Position numbers and translations under genes: made by a program. This document shows, one piece after another, positions 1 to 12,159 of a stretch of DNA of 64,000 nucleotides (position 1 is the stretch's first letter; every line of letters begins with the position of its first letter). The notes under the pieces were generated by a model. It saw only the letters and a program-made list of their open reading frames with translations, did not search any database and had not been told where the DNA came from. The DNA is from Ancylostoma caninum (lineage: Eukaryota; Nematoda; Chromadorea; Rhabditida; Ancylostomatidae): positions 186,001 to 250,000 of the forward strand of contig JBAJFG010000610.1 of the NCBI GenBank assembly GCA_037903475.1. Direction: 5' to 3'.

Positions 1-1842
1 GCAGCTATGAATCCGCTCAGTGTTCCTCTTTACTGCCACTGATAAATGCGTGCAATTGGCGCGCGACTGACTCATGCACTTTGTATAAATTGCTGTATAC
101 GGAGACGTAGTCGAAAAGCTGGCCTGATGAGGTACATGGCCACTATTCTCCTCGAGTGATATAGCACCCTGCGTTGCCGGCAACTGTGACTGAGTCCTGA
201 ATCAATCATGACTCGTGGGCCGAAGCAGTGTTCCGTGGAAATGACATCTCAATTGACTCCAACTTCAGAGCAAAACAATTTCTTTCGGAGGAGATATTAC
301 CGTATTTTTGGCCCACCATGTAGTAGGTGAGGTGATGGGTACGCGTCAGGAATGAGCGTGAGTTAGATTTGAAATTTCGGAACTCAGAAGTCGGAAGCCC
401 CAAAAAAACTCCAACTTCTAACTTCCGGAAGCACCGGAATTTAGAAGTTGGAGTTCCGCTCATCCCTGATATGCATAATACATTGCTTGACACTGTTGAA
501 AAAAACAAGTGTTCCCAAGATTAGCGAGACCTTAAAAGGAGAAAAACTGAAGAAGAAACAACATTAAAAAGCGGAAACGCGAAACAAAAACACCTTCGAA
601 ACAGAAGCAAAGCTGGGAGATGAGGCGCTGTTTTGGATGAGGAGCGGCGTCGCAAATGAAACCCAAGCGGTTCAAGCGTGCGTTGGCGCATCGTAGGGTA
701 TGAAATAGTTCACCTTTTTGATGCTATATCTCTGTTAGAAGGAGATGATATGGAGCATACTAGGAAACATATGATAGCACCTGATCAGATGTATAGGTGT
801 ATGAAAATGAACAGAAACTTATGTGTTTGAATATGAAAATTGTGCTTCTCAATCTCACGAAAGGCTGGCCTTTTGCATGAAGGGCTAGACCACTTAATCA
901 GCATACAATTTTTACAATTCACATAAGTTTAGGCGGTTTTTCAAACACTCGTCGTGCACTCCGAGATACGTCTCCGCCCAAAATTTGAAGAGAAGTCGTG
1001 AAGTTTGAAATTAGTTACCCAGTACAGCTTTTTTAGTTTACGTGAGTTTGGAACCCCTATTTTGAAAACTTCCAGTATCCCCTTTGTTCTTATTTCACTG
1101 AAGATTTCAAGTCAATCAGTGCAGTTTCGGCAATGCGTCCTTCGAATCCTCCATATGGTGGGAACCTATAAATGATGTGCTCCAGTCGAACTTTTTCGAC
1201 CTCGATCGCCGCTATTCTCGCAAGCCTCTTTTCGTCCTCGTTCTATCAACTTATTGCTTTCCTTAAGATCAAAGAAAACCCATTTTTTTCCGGGGCTGTG
1301 CCTTAGGCTCCGTACGAAGACCCCTTTGATTTTCGCTTGTTTTACGAAGGCCAGCTTGCTCCCGGAAAAGCCGTGCTGGGGCTGGGCAGAGGACATTTTT
1401 GCCTGGCAAGCGCAGGTGGACAGAGGGTGTTTTTCTGATCTGACCACAGGGGAACATTTCATGCATACGAAGAACACATTTGCGTGATGCATCATGTGCT
1501 TCACGTAGCCACACGGGAATGAACCGGCGGGATGCATCATGTGCATCACGTCCTCCGCAATGTGCTAACTCAGAGCTCAAAGAAGTATAGAAGTCACTCA
1601 AGTTGCCGTGTTTTAGGATGCTCGCCACGGCTGAAAAAGAATCAGAGTGTTCGTACTTTGGGAATATCGAGCCTTAGCTTTCACATGTCATCATAATCTC
1701 TCTCGTCCAACTCAGAGTGTCAAAACAGCTCCTCCACCTTTGTTGGTTCGATTGTTAGTACAATGTATTATATTTTCTGCACAAGAATATTGCTCATTCA
1801 TTATGTCAGAAATGCAATGTATGTCGAAATAATGACACTTAC
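1..1842. other. Intergenic or intronic stretch, no gene recognised
   Basis: Apart from a short inverted-repeat element near the left end I find no convincing coding exon here. The DRAM-like gene must have at least one more 3' exon, carrying its last membrane helix and stop. It should lie here or beyond the left edge, but no acceptor followed by a fitting frame was found. Overlapping open frames around 1166-1628 occur on both strands and show no family resemblance. Confidence 0.5.
347..468. mobile_element. 122-bp hAT-like MITE
   Basis: The ends are inverted: CAGGAATGAGCG on the left and CGCTCATCCCTG on the right, so both termini read CAGGRATGAGCG. CAGGGATG-type ends are typical of hAT elements. 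The flanking octamers GTACGCGT and ATATGCAT agree at 5 of 8 positions, with only transitions between them, which fits an eroded 8-bp target-site duplication. The interior contains an internal inverted copy of AACTCCAACTTCTAA. It has no coding capacity. The class is inferred from termini and flanks. Confidence 0.55.
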
Positions 1843-4800
1843 CAGAGGTGAACAAGTAGTGTAATCGGAAGGGAGATCTCTAGTTGCAAGAACTTTGAAT
1901 ACTGAAAATAATTGGTGCAATTCTCCGTTATCCACATAAACGAGGTAAAAATCTCGACAAAATGTATCTAGAGAAGTTGTTGCAAGGAAAAAAAACTCAC
2001 TGCTGCCATAACAAGAGGTAATGACCGCTGCGAGTGTTGATCTAACCAAGAAAAGTTTCAATCGTGCCAAATTGGCGTCGATTACAAATGTGGAAAGCAG
2101 TGTGTGCACCCATACATATATTAAAGAGCATACCATAAGAACCATATTTGACCAAGTTGGAATATATGAATGATATCTCCTCTGAATCACATGTGTAGAG
2201 AAAGAAGAAAGGAAGAAGAAAAGGATTATACATGTAGGACTCAAAAAAACTCCAGCTCAAAAAAAAAAACAAATACGACCCAATCCAGCGGTTGAAAATA
2301 CATGTGTACTAGGGAGACTATCACAAGGTTTTCACTGTTGTTCGAGGCATGAAGTGAAAATGATAGAATAATCAGATGAACGGATCTTAAACATAATCTC
2401 ACCGTAAAATTTACGCTAGTTTGGAGGCAAATTACCCCAAACAGACCAACGCAAAGATTGAAAAAGCTTGCTCGTCTTTGAAAGTTCTGATGGTCATTGC
2501 AAGAGAAATATGACACGATCTCACGGTGTTTCAAGTACATCCATATTGCAGCTGAAAGCTTCAGTAAACAAGTTTGCCTCCAGATTTCGCCAGAAAGAAC
2601 AAATGATCTCACCTAAAACAGCAATGTGATTCGTCATCATGCAGTAGAGCCCATTTGCGGGAGGTTTCGTGGCGATTTCGCTGGAAATCGTCAAGTAAGT
2701 GCGAAGAAAACAAAAGATGTAAAGCTAACTGCACTTGCACTCTCTCTCCCCCCCCCCCATTCCTTACATAGGTTGTCGTTCTCAATTTTCGCTTCCCCAC
2801 GTCATACACTGCGAGAGCAAGACTATTTTAGTACATCATATCCTCTCGTTCATTGTATTCAGACATCCTTATCAGACCTCTCTGAGGCAATTTGCACTAG
2901 ATGGTTTTTAGCGGATGTTACGAGAGATCATGTTGCACATCACATTTAGAAGTCTTCTTTAGAAATATCGCGCGAGTGATTGCGTCTCACGCATGTCTAA
3001 CGCGGTGGCGGACATAGAAAATGAGCGAGAGAGGAAGAGGACGTGGATGGAAATGAGGTCTCCGCCGCCTTGGAGACCACATGGAAAATAAGATTAAGGA
3101 AACTATTAATTTGAGTACTAAATAATTAATAATAGATATTTTTGAAAAATAATGGAAATACACAGCCGAAAGTAAAGTTATACATGTAAGATTTTTATTT
3201 GTTAGGTGGTAAGAAGGTCTTGAGCTGATTTTTTTGAAAGTCCCAGAACTTTCGATTATTGATAGGAACCCATTATCTATTATGTGGTAGTTGTAGGCCG
3301 CTTCCGGAACTTCTCCATATTAGGTATTTATAGCCGGCTTGCCTTCCTTAACTTTAGTTGCAACGTCAGTTCCACAAGAACACCTTCAAGCCATAATTAG
3401 TTTTTCCTTCTCTTCCCCAGCGAAATGAGTTTCTGGAAGATCTGATTACTGTAAGTGAGAGTTGTGTCCTCTATGATTCTAACAAGAATCGTGCCACGCG
3501 TCCTCCTCAAGGAGAAGACCTGCCGTATGGCACCCCCACCAAACAGGTGTCTCCTTTGCTACTTCTGGAACTCGTGATGAATGTTGTATTTCCAGTCCCT
3601 CACGCAAGCACACACAGTCACCGGTAGCATTTACGCGAATCAGCTCCAGAAAGTCGCAGACACTGTTCGAGAAAAACGGCCGAGACGAGATTCTGTACAC
3701 CTTCCCCACGACGCTAGGCCCCCATTTAGCTAAAGAGAACCGTGAAAAATTGGAGGAGCTGGACTGGGACAAGATTCCTGCTTATTCTTTGGACATTGCC
3801 CCTTCCGACTATCACTTATTTCGCTCCTATAATACATTCCTACCTGTGAAAAAAATTCACCAAAGTTGACGATGTTGAAAGGGCGGTCAGCGATTTCTTT
3901 GACTCCCAGCCTCCCCAGTTCTGGGATAAGGGGACCGCTGACCTGCCCGTTAGTTGGGACACTGCATTGACTAACTATGCTGATTATATTGCTGATTAAA
4001 TTTCACTGCATACTGAGTAATAAAACAAAGCAGAAAAAAGTCTGAAACGGCTCAAGACTTTCATACCACCGTAATATTTTACAGAGTAATTTTGAAAACT
4101 TGAAGACCCAGCAGCCGTCATCTCTGAGATTTTGAGCATTTCGATGTCTGACTAATGGCCTCAATGGAAAAAATGTAGTCTGAGATGGATGAACTATTTT
4201 TAATTGCAATCTATGTCTTCCCTATGATATTGGGCTCCGAAGACGAATGAGTACTGGATGCCGAATGACTTTACGTATTTAATGTCCGAATTATCGCCTT
4301 ACTGAACCCTTCTGCTCAAACTACTGGCGCATCTAATAATGTGACAATTATAGAATTTGATTACTCCATAATTTTGACTTCAAAAAATTTAGAAGATGTC
4401 AACTCATCGCTGGCAGCTTAATGAGAGAGTCATTGTGGACCGAATCCCTCTCTGCTCAGCCAAAAATTGCCACTTCTCAAATAGACTTCAGCATCTGATA
4501 AGGAAATTGTGTCTTCCAGAGATAGATACGGAAAAGTGCAGCACCATTGTGTAGAAACAATGATCACAACGACTGTAAATCCTCTGCGAGGGCTCTATGG
4601 CAAAAAATGCTCATCAAAAAGTGTTGGAATAACATGGAAACTTTGCCTCATGCTCCGTGTAGCCTTGATTTGGTACAATCAGACTTGCTTCCATGGGTGG
4701 CATTTTTGTCGGCGCATAAAAATGTCCGAAAAATGTGTCGAAATCAGACACAGAGTGAACCAGTATGTACCTAATTCGGCTCACAAAATAGAGGAAATTC

Positions 4801-6272
4801 GGTCGAAAAAATGGAAATGGAAAATTGTGAGAGATCACGGAGTTCAGAAATTCTCCAATATCTTCTTGGAATAATAGTCGCAGAAATTGACGTCATCTCC
4901 TAATGTAAGTATGCACACAATCGAAGCACCCTCTCATCAACCTCATAGATCATTTTTGTCATGAAAACATCAGAAAATGGGATCAACAAAATAATGTGCT
5001 TGAAGGAAAAAATTTTGACAGAAAAACCATGAATCGGCGAGAAGATTACAAAAACTCTTACTAGTCTTATTATTAATACCTGTTAATATTATTAATTAAT
5101 TATTAAGTGCGTCAGTCTATTTATTAGTTGATTGTAAAACTATGGTTGAGCATTTTCTCTGGATAAAATCTATTTTATTTTATTTTTTTAAGAAACATGG
5201 TTTCTTCCGGAACATGAAACTGTGCTGTAAGTCGAAATAAAGTAAGTAAAACAAATAAATAAGAAATAAGTGCTCGTCCCACCGCGGCTTTTTTCGCGGT
5301 GTTCTCTTTTTCCCTCTGCGAGGAGAGCTTTTAGCTAGAAGCATGCTAAATCTGCTGCTAGTAAGACTGAACAACGTGGTGATCGGGAGTTGGCTTTTCA
5401 ACTTCTATCTTGGCTTTTTGTTGGATATTTTCTGAACAGAGATATGCAGTGCTCGCAGGTCAGTTAAGCCCACTTATCAGACCCCTCCTTCCATATACAC
5501 GAAAACAAAACCTCATCTTCTGAATGTGGATCAGCGGATTTGGAGCCGAACCACTAGATTTCTTAGCCGAGCGACACCGATTTTTTGTGTGTGCTTTCTT
5601 CATACGGGCTGCCCTCATTCGATAATGAATCTGTTTCAAAAAAGTGTATTTCTGGCAAGCCGTAGAAGATGTTGTTTGGAGGCGACTTTTTCCACATTTC
5701 GATGACATCAGTTGGCGGTCTTTAATTTTTCTTTTTTTTTTTTGAAATTACAAGTCTGACCATTCATGTACCTATGAATCCGTAATAAATTACTCCCTAA
5801 GGTACTTGAAAAAGTTGAGCATATTTCTTGAACACGTTGGTGGATATATAAAAGGCAGCGAGTTTCACACCCTAATAACTCTGTTACACGATAACTACTC
5901 ATCCACTGAATACACTACGCCAAAACGGAAAAGATTCTCCACAAGAAGATAGTTGCCGAGAATTTCCAAAAAGGTTTTCTTTTCATTGTATTTCCCAACC
6001 AAGCTATAGGAAGAAAAGAACGGAGCTTGCACTCCTATGTTCCTACCATTCTAAAACACCAATTCTTACCTCAGGTGCGGAAGACTTGAGGGCGCTTCAT
6101 TGTAATAGACAGACAAAGAGAAACTGGAAGGACACTTATTATATTCCAATCATTGTTCATACGCACGTGTCCACCACTGTACCGGGAATAAGTAAACCTA
6201 CCATAACAGTAAGCATAGAATGATGTATAGTGCTGTGATAACAGGGCAAAGCCACACCAGAGCAAGTACCAT
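1843..6272 (-). CDS. Frag1/DRAM/Sfk1-family multi-pass membrane protein (3' end missing)
   Basis: Six exons join in frame to 194 residues: 6272-6202, 6123-6070, 2680-2613, 2551-2403, 2181-2001, 1901-1843. All junctions are GT-AG and phases match. The first exon gives a start Met and a hydrophobic helix (MVLALVWLCPVITALYIILC). A luminal loop follows with a PPANGLYC signature resembling the family's 'PPE(S)C' motif, then the helices FFNLCVGLFGVICL and MVLMVCSLIYVWVHTLLS. The order and spacing match the Frag1/DRAM/Sfk1 family, whose vertebrate members act in lysosomal membranes and autophagy. The last helix and stop were not found, so the gene is partial. Intron 2 is 3.4 kb and holds mariner debris. 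The family assignment rests on pattern recognition. Other polytopic families are possible but less likely. Confidence 0.78.
3001..3110. repeat. Dispersed repeat, copy 1 (GGCGGACATAGAAA family)
   Basis: About 110 bases resemble 47483-47590 on the same strand. Shared blocks include GGTGGCGGAC, TCTCCGCCGC and a GGAGAATAAAATTA-like tail. It lies in intron 2 of the DRAM-like gene; the other copy is in an intron of the gon-1-like gene. Class unknown. Confidence 0.5.
3360..3999 (+). mobile_element. Decayed mariner transposase remnant
   Basis: Translating across several frames recovers mariner catalytic-domain landmarks in order: a block like 'ANQLQKVADTVREKRPRRDSVH', then 'DARPPFS', then 'LDIAPSDYHLFRSYNTFL' (the mariner SPDLAPSDYHLFRS motif). 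A tail 'DTALTNYADYIAD' with a stop follows at about 3997. Frameshifts and stops separate these blocks, so it is not a functional gene. It lies within a 3.4 kb intron of the DRAM-like gene on the other strand. No terminal inverted repeats were identified. Confidence 0.75.
4530..4880 (+). mobile_element. Second, more decayed mariner-like fragment
   Basis: One frame contains 'METLPHAPCSLDLVQSDLLPWVAF', which resembles the mariner 'HPPYSPDLAPSDYHLF' block with several substitutions. The rest is too eroded to align by eye. It sits 0.5 kb past the first mariner remnant and may be part of the same or a related insertion. Confidence 0.4.
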
Positions 6273-7214
6273 TCAAGAAAAAACAATTTACACAGTATAG
6301 AAATCCAGAAGAACAGTAGATTAGTCAGAGTATACTTTTGACAGACTTCAAAATATTCCAAAAAAGCTGAATATCACCGGGACACTAGAGTCAGTCCAAA
6401 TCCTTTGATCGATCAGTGCAAATGATGCAAATTCGTTATCGAAGCGTGATAAGAATGAGGCCCTTCTTCGTTTTCTAATTGCTCATAGCAGGTGCCGAGA
6501 TATGGCGAGAAAATTATTATCAATCAAGATGGAGAAACGACAAACACACGAAAGTCACCGTGAGTAAAGACCATCTGTATATATTAAATACATATATTGC
6601 GAATAGTTTGAAGTAGCGGAGGATGGACCAATCTGGAGCAATTTTTGCACGTAGACCCCTGAGGAGTAAATTTTGGGACAAAGTTCCGAGTTTTAAGATA
6701 CCAGTCTGTCCGTCCGGCTAACGCCGGACTACCAGACTTCTCTTGATGCTCCCTTCGCTCGCATTCATTTGTATTCGTCCTAAAGGACTCATGACCATGT
6801 CGTGTTTTCCAATAATGCCTTCCGTCTTCTTTTCTAGGTTTCCCTAGTTTGGCGCTTTACCAGCTAAATTCATTCCTTAAAGAACATTTTCCTTCGCTTT
6901 ATGGGAATCGCTAAATGTAGCTACTATAACCGATTCAACATGGTATGATCACAGGAAATGGTTCATTCTTTATGGCTACTTTGGTTGATCAAGTGATAGT
7001 ATTACTCTGAACATATAAAAGAGGAGAGTGTGGTGCGTCCAAACAGAATGGGATGATGAGTATGAGGTGAGCACAGCGCCGAAGGAGATATGATGAGGAC
7101 AGAATCGGATGGCTTTTACAGTACTTACTGCTGGACTCTGGAAATTGGGCTATTATGTGTTGTTAGGTTCCAGTAAAACAATCGAGGTCTATACCTTACT
7201 AACTCTGGAGAACG

Positions 7215-7305
7215 GGGTGTGGAGCGTTAGTTGCGGTCGAGCACTAATTGCATGAAGATCTCGCAGCTCACTCGCACCTCCGCAACATTGACAACCGCTG
7301 CTCTT
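7215..7305 (+). repeat. Inverted dispersed repeat, left copy
   Basis: The sequence from GAGCGTTAGTTG to CAACCGCTGCTCT matches the reverse complement of 11005-11095. Shared blocks include ATTGCATGA and CACCTCCGCAACATTGACAA. The pair brackets the octamer-rich duplication. Element class unknown. Confidence 0.6.
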
Positions 7306-8700
7306 GCGACGCCGCGACGCGTACATGAATCGACCAATCACATACCAGCAGCGTACCTCTTGTCACGCAGCCTTAAGCTTCTTACTTGCAGGCAGCACCC
7401 GTCGAAACCATCGGTTTGTGATTTCGCCGGATTTTGGGGTTTTTGGGGGTGTATTGCTCATATCCGGTGGTGAAATCGCGTGAAACACCTGAGAAAGTCG
7501 GGAAAACGCAATGCTGCCTTCCGTGCGCGGACGAGTATTCCGGCGGCGCCCTGCGTGCGCAAATGGGTCCCAGCACGGAGAAAGGGAGTCGGTAGCAGCC
7601 CGCATGCGTTTAGATGCGTAAGCTGGCGCGTCGGCCCCTCCGAAGCACTGGCCGACCGGGCGTGCACGCGACGGCAGTTCGCCGTTTTCTGCAGGTAAGT
7701 CGTTACTGTGTGTGTTCCCTTGCAGATTCGTGATGTGCGCGACGCCTACTTTAGGGTTCGCAGCTCAGGTCCGAGTCGAGGATTTCGACTCGTGCTGCCT
7801 TTAATTTATGTCAGGAAAGCTTCTTGCTTAAACAAGGGAATTCATATTGAATATCCAGATCAGATTCAGACTTTGATTTTCGGTCAAGCGCATTTCCCAC
7901 CACAAACACTCAAGCATAGTGCAATGACTAGAAATCAATCAGTTTTCTCGAAGCATTCCCAAAAGTTGTTTTTGTGGGGGGGGGGCGGCTCAATTTGCCA
8001 CCTTTCTTGATTCTCTGTACCAGCTACTGCCTAATTGGGACAATAATTATCCCGAAAACATCTCACTGACCTTGTCGAAACATCTCCAGGATATGATGAC
8101 GATCTATTGCAGATCCAGCCCGTTACTCCGTTTTTCTCCCTTTACATCGATTTTTAGGACTGTACAGACAAAACTGGGGGAAAAGAATGATCCATGTTGT
8201 TTTACACAAATACCGTATTTGTTTTACACAACATTTAACTTCACTTTTATAAGGTTTAGGTGTTGGGATGGGTTCTAGCAATAACTTAGGGTTTCCTATG
8301 ACACTGTAATATTTAGAAAAGGCTGGTTGGCATTCTGAAACTTTTGATAAAACTATGGGTACTTCAATGTTGTTTTTAGAGGAGGAAATGAGCTTTATAA
8401 ACCTGTTGTTGCAGCCGATTTTGTTTCCGAAGGGCAGTAGTATTGAATCCCATGGAAAAACCACACGAACTTACTGCCCAACCTAATATATGTCCGATAT
8501 TTTGAGTGTTTTGAAGATTGAAAATGGTCCAGTAATTCTACACTGAAAAATAAGCGCTAGCAACGCAACCCAAGTTGGCAATACGTCGAGCCTCCAGCTG
8601 CATGTCCTCTCTAGCGCTGCCATCTTCTCCTCAATTGCTGCTAAAGCTTCTGATCTTTTAGTAGTAATTCTCAGGAAATCTAAAAACCGTGTTTTGCATC

Positions 8701-9645
8701 GGTATGCATGGGTTTTGCATGACTTTGAGAAAATCGTGGGTTTTTCGCGGGTTTTGCATGGGATTTGCATCGGATTTGGAGACGCATGGGTTCTGAATGG
8801 GTATGCATGGGTTTTGCATCGATTTAAGTAATGCTGAAAATTATTGATCAAAAACGGGTTTTGCACCGGATTAAACCGGATTTGCATAGGTGTGTATGGG
8901 TTTTGCATCGATTTGTGAAGAACTGGTTATTTAGATTTTTCATTCATTATTTCCATTGTTTTTTCACAATCAGGAGTGCTTTATGTATGATAAAAATCTA
9001 CTCATTGCGATCTCCATAATTATGCCAAAAATTAGCAGGTTTCTCTGAAATATGAAATTATTGCATTTTAACATGGGGAACATTCACCAGCTTAATGTAC
9101 GATGCACCTCAGTCGGACATAGAGCAGAAGTTGGCCCGATCAAAAATGAGCTGAGAGAGGAGTTATAAGAGCGCAATTCGATGGAGTCGCAAGGGGTGCG
9201 ACGACAGCGCAGTATTTTTGTTCTTGAGGTGCGTGGGAGCTACTTCCTACCCCCCCCCCCCCACTCCTCCAGGGCTGGGATTCATGAAGCGATAACCACG
9301 CTAGCGAACCAACTTTTGCCGCCTGCGTCTCTTAGCACTATGTAGTCAATGGGATAACCAATCACGCTAGCCATCTTTGGTTTGATTGGTTATCGTTTCA
9401 TGAATCCCAGCCCAGGACGCGAACTGGTCATCACATACCCATGCAAAACCCACGTTACCTCATGCAAAACAAATGCAGAACCCATGCAAAACCCGGTTCT
9501 CAAAACGTTTCTCAAACCGTGTTCTGCATTGGATTTGCATGGGATTTGCATGAGTGTGCATGACTTATTCGTGGGATTTGCATCTTTCAATCCGATGCAA
9601 AACACGGTTTTATCCCATGCAAAACACGGTTTCTAGATCTCCTGA
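8701..9645 (+). repeat. Tandem duplication copy A, octamer-rich
   Basis: Copy A runs from GGTATGCATGGGTTTTGCAT to CTAGATCTCCTGAG and is repeated by copy B immediately downstream. Without the 140-bp MITE at 9273-9412 and its extra 3-bp target copy, the two copies are almost the same length (about 801 vs 799 bases). It contains five perfect ATTTGCAT octamers (8763, 8880, 9533, 9544, 9576) and many TTTTGCAT variants in both orientations. No coding capacity is evident. Confidence 0.85.
9273..9412. mobile_element. 140-bp MITE inserted in copy A
   Basis: Perfect terminal inverted repeats start GGCTGGGATTCATGAA and end TTCATGAATCCCAGCC. The flanks are CAG on both sides (9270-9272 and 9413-9415). 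Copy B of the surrounding duplication has the uninterrupted site CTCCAGGACGCG, so insertion and a 3-bp target duplication are seen directly. A relative with the same right end lies at about 46575-46700. A 3-bp duplication fits PIF/Harbinger-type elements, but the class is inference. Confidence 0.88.
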
Positions 9646-10444
9646 GGGTATGCATGGGTTTTGCATGACTTTGAGAAAATCGTGGGTTTTTTCGCGTGTT
9701 TTGCATGGGATTTGCATCGGATTTGGAGACGCATGGGTTCTGAATGGGTATGCATGGGTTTTGCATCGATTTAAGCAATGCTGAAAATTATTGATGAAAA
9801 AAACCGGGTTTTGCACCGGATTAAACTGGGATTTGCATAGGTGTGTGTGGGTTTTGCATCGATTTGTGAAGGAACCGGTTATTTAGATTTTTCACTCATT
9901 ATTTCCATTGTTTTTTTTTCACAATCAGGAGTGCTCTATGTATGATAAACATTTACTCATTGCGATCTCCATAGTTATGCCAAAAATTTGCAGGTTTCTC
10001 TGAAATATGAAATTATTGCATTTTAACATAGGGAACGTTCACCAGCTTAATGTACGATGCACCTCAGTCGGACATCCAGCAGAAGTTGGCACGATCAAAA
10101 ATGAGCTGGGAGAGGAGTTATAAGTGCGCAATTCGGTGAAGTTGCAAGGTGTGCGACGACAGCGCAGTACTTCTGTTCTTCAGGTGCGTGGGAGCCACTC
10201 CCCGTATCCCCCTCCCCTACTCCAGGACGCGAACTGGTCATCACAAACCCATGCAAAACCCACGTTACCTCATGCAAAACCAATGCAGAACCCATGCAAA
10301 ACCCGCTTCTCAAACCGTGTTCTGCATGAGATTTGCATGGGATCTGCATGAGTGTGCATGACTTATTCGTGGGATTTGCATCTTCCAATCCGATGCAGAA
10401 CACGGTTTTATCCCATGCAAAACACGGTTTCTAGGTCTCCTGAG
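9646..10444 (+). repeat. Tandem duplication copy B, octamer-rich
   Basis: Same order of sequence blocks as copy A, without the MITE, ending CTAGGTCTCCTGAG. It keeps four perfect ATTTGCAT octamers (9710, 9831, 10331, 10374); the position of the fifth has become GATCTGCAT. The two copies differ by scattered substitutions and small indels, so the duplication is not very recent. Confidence 0.85.
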
Positions 10445-11004
10445 TTGCTGAGGGATGGCAACAACTGATAGGAGGATTGCAGCAGCTGGGAGGAGATGCT
10501 GCTAGGGCATCACCATCTGAGTAGAAAAAAATCAGAGGTGCTTTGATTATCAAGCGGATGAGTTTAAGAGTGAAGCGTTTCGGATTACAATCACTTTCCT
10601 CATTTCCCGCCCCTTTTCAGTTCACTCTGCACTGCTTGCCCATTTTTTCCTACTGGAAGCAAACAAAATTGTCTTCAGTGCAGATTTTGACAAGATTGAT
10701 CACTACGTTCGTTCCGACCATGGTGCTGAACCTAGGACTGCAGCAGAATCTGAGGGTGCAAAATTATCGAGTGCTACCTTTACCCGGCTGAGGTTTGTGA
10801 CAACTGCGACATCGCGCGCGACGTACTTTAGGGATCGCGGCAAATAATCAATTTTTGGGAGCCCGCCCACATGTCTTAATGGGCGATGGGAGCGATATGG
10901 CCAATTAAAGGCGCGAGCGAGGTGCGAAAACGCTAACGACCCTTGGACCATATCTGGAGCCTCGCACCTATAATTGGACCGCAACTAACGCAACTAACGC
11001 TGGA

Positions 11005-11095
11005 GAACGCAGACTGCCAGAGCAACGGTTGTCAATGTTGCGGAGGTGCGAGGTCTTCGCACCTCATGCAATTAATGTTCAACCCCAACTAACGC
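11005..11095 (-). repeat. Inverted dispersed repeat, right copy
   Basis: Reverse-complement relative of 7215-7305, sharing the AACATTGACAACCG core and the CTAACGCT end. Additional CGCAACTAACG-type pieces lie just to its left (10970-11000). Confidence 0.6.
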
Positions 11096-11494
11096 TCCCC
11101 ATTTATTTCTTTTAAAATTTGCTGCGGTAGCAGCACCGTTCCTTATAGGCGGTCGACCACACTCATCAAAATGAACAAAAACGAGATGAAACAAAGAAAA
11201 AGCTCTATAGGAGGCATTTTCATAAACGGCGTCCTTTTTATTGTGTAAGATTCCATACAGTGTACTCGTTACTTCACGCACTGTTGCGGACTTTCTATGG
11301 TCCGCACGCCGCCCGTTAAAAATAATGGCTCGCCGCTTGCCCTGCTCTTGGCCACGCCCACAATTTAAGGCTCGCCGATGGCCCGCAACCTTTTATCGCC
11401 CGCCGCTCGCGGTCGCCGAGTGTCTGAGTTAACGCACACATGCACTTGGTATGAATTGCGCAACTTATTCACAGCTTCCACACTAGCTCAAAGG

Positions 11495-11805
11495 CAGTGT
11501 ATCACCTCCTTTCGTGGGCTGAAAATACCAACAGACTCTAGACCTTCTTGTCACGCTGATTCCAATGATGTACATCATAACGCCTAAAAGTGACGGAAAC
11601 CCGTTTTCGGAGGATCCGAATGTGCAGTTCACGGACCACTTGGGCGGAGCAGTCCGTGACTGTGCTGGCTGCCCTCCACGGCTGCACCGTTGGCCACCGA
11701 GTCTTGACGTGTCTGGTAGACAAGATCAACGGCTTCTCACGTCCACTCGGCTCGACAAACTGTTCCAAATCCTGTCCCGGAAAACGTTTAAAACGGGTTT
11801 AGAGG
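11495..11805 (+). repeat. Dispersed repeat, copy 1 (also in rpn-7 intron 3)
   Basis: It shares with 13346-13630, in the same orientation, the blocks CGCTGATTCCAA, CACGGACCACTTGGG, GTTGGC(C/T)A and AAACGGGTTT in the same order. Copy 1 is upstream of rpn-7 and copy 2 is inside its third intron. No transposase is encoded, so it is probably non-autonomous. Confidence 0.65.
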
Positions 11806-12159
11806 CCGTTTTGTAACATTTCATGTGTACCGCTGGACTCAGCGCATCTAGGAGATTCAGAATCCGCCAAAACCTCAAACACGAAAACGAGGTGACACAC
11901 TGCATTCCAGCACGATAAATATGTCTCAACTGTTGTGAATCACGTCAAAAATCAGACGTTCCGCCCAAGTTCGCAGTTGCGGACGACGCCCGCTTGACGA
12001 GCAATTGTCATCATCGGTGAGAGGCTGGTCGTGTGCTGTTTCCTTCGTTTTTCTCCAGGTTCACTCTGCTTTCGTGGTTTCATGCTGCCTTTTTTGAAAT
12101 CTAGCTGAGCGGTCCTATACTGAGATTCTTCGGAAGTCCTCCATGCTTACTTTAATTCG

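Noticed and set aside
1166..1628. Overlapping open frames on both strands
   Set aside because: Three frames on both strands cover the same bases, as happens in low-stop GC-rich sequence. An acceptor near 1628 leads to an early stop in the required phase for the DRAM-like gene.
8483..9816. Frames reading MQNP, HAKP or CKTHA repeats, looking like a repetitive protein
   Set aside because: They are translations of the TTTGCATGG-type DNA repeat and occur in several frames and both strands.
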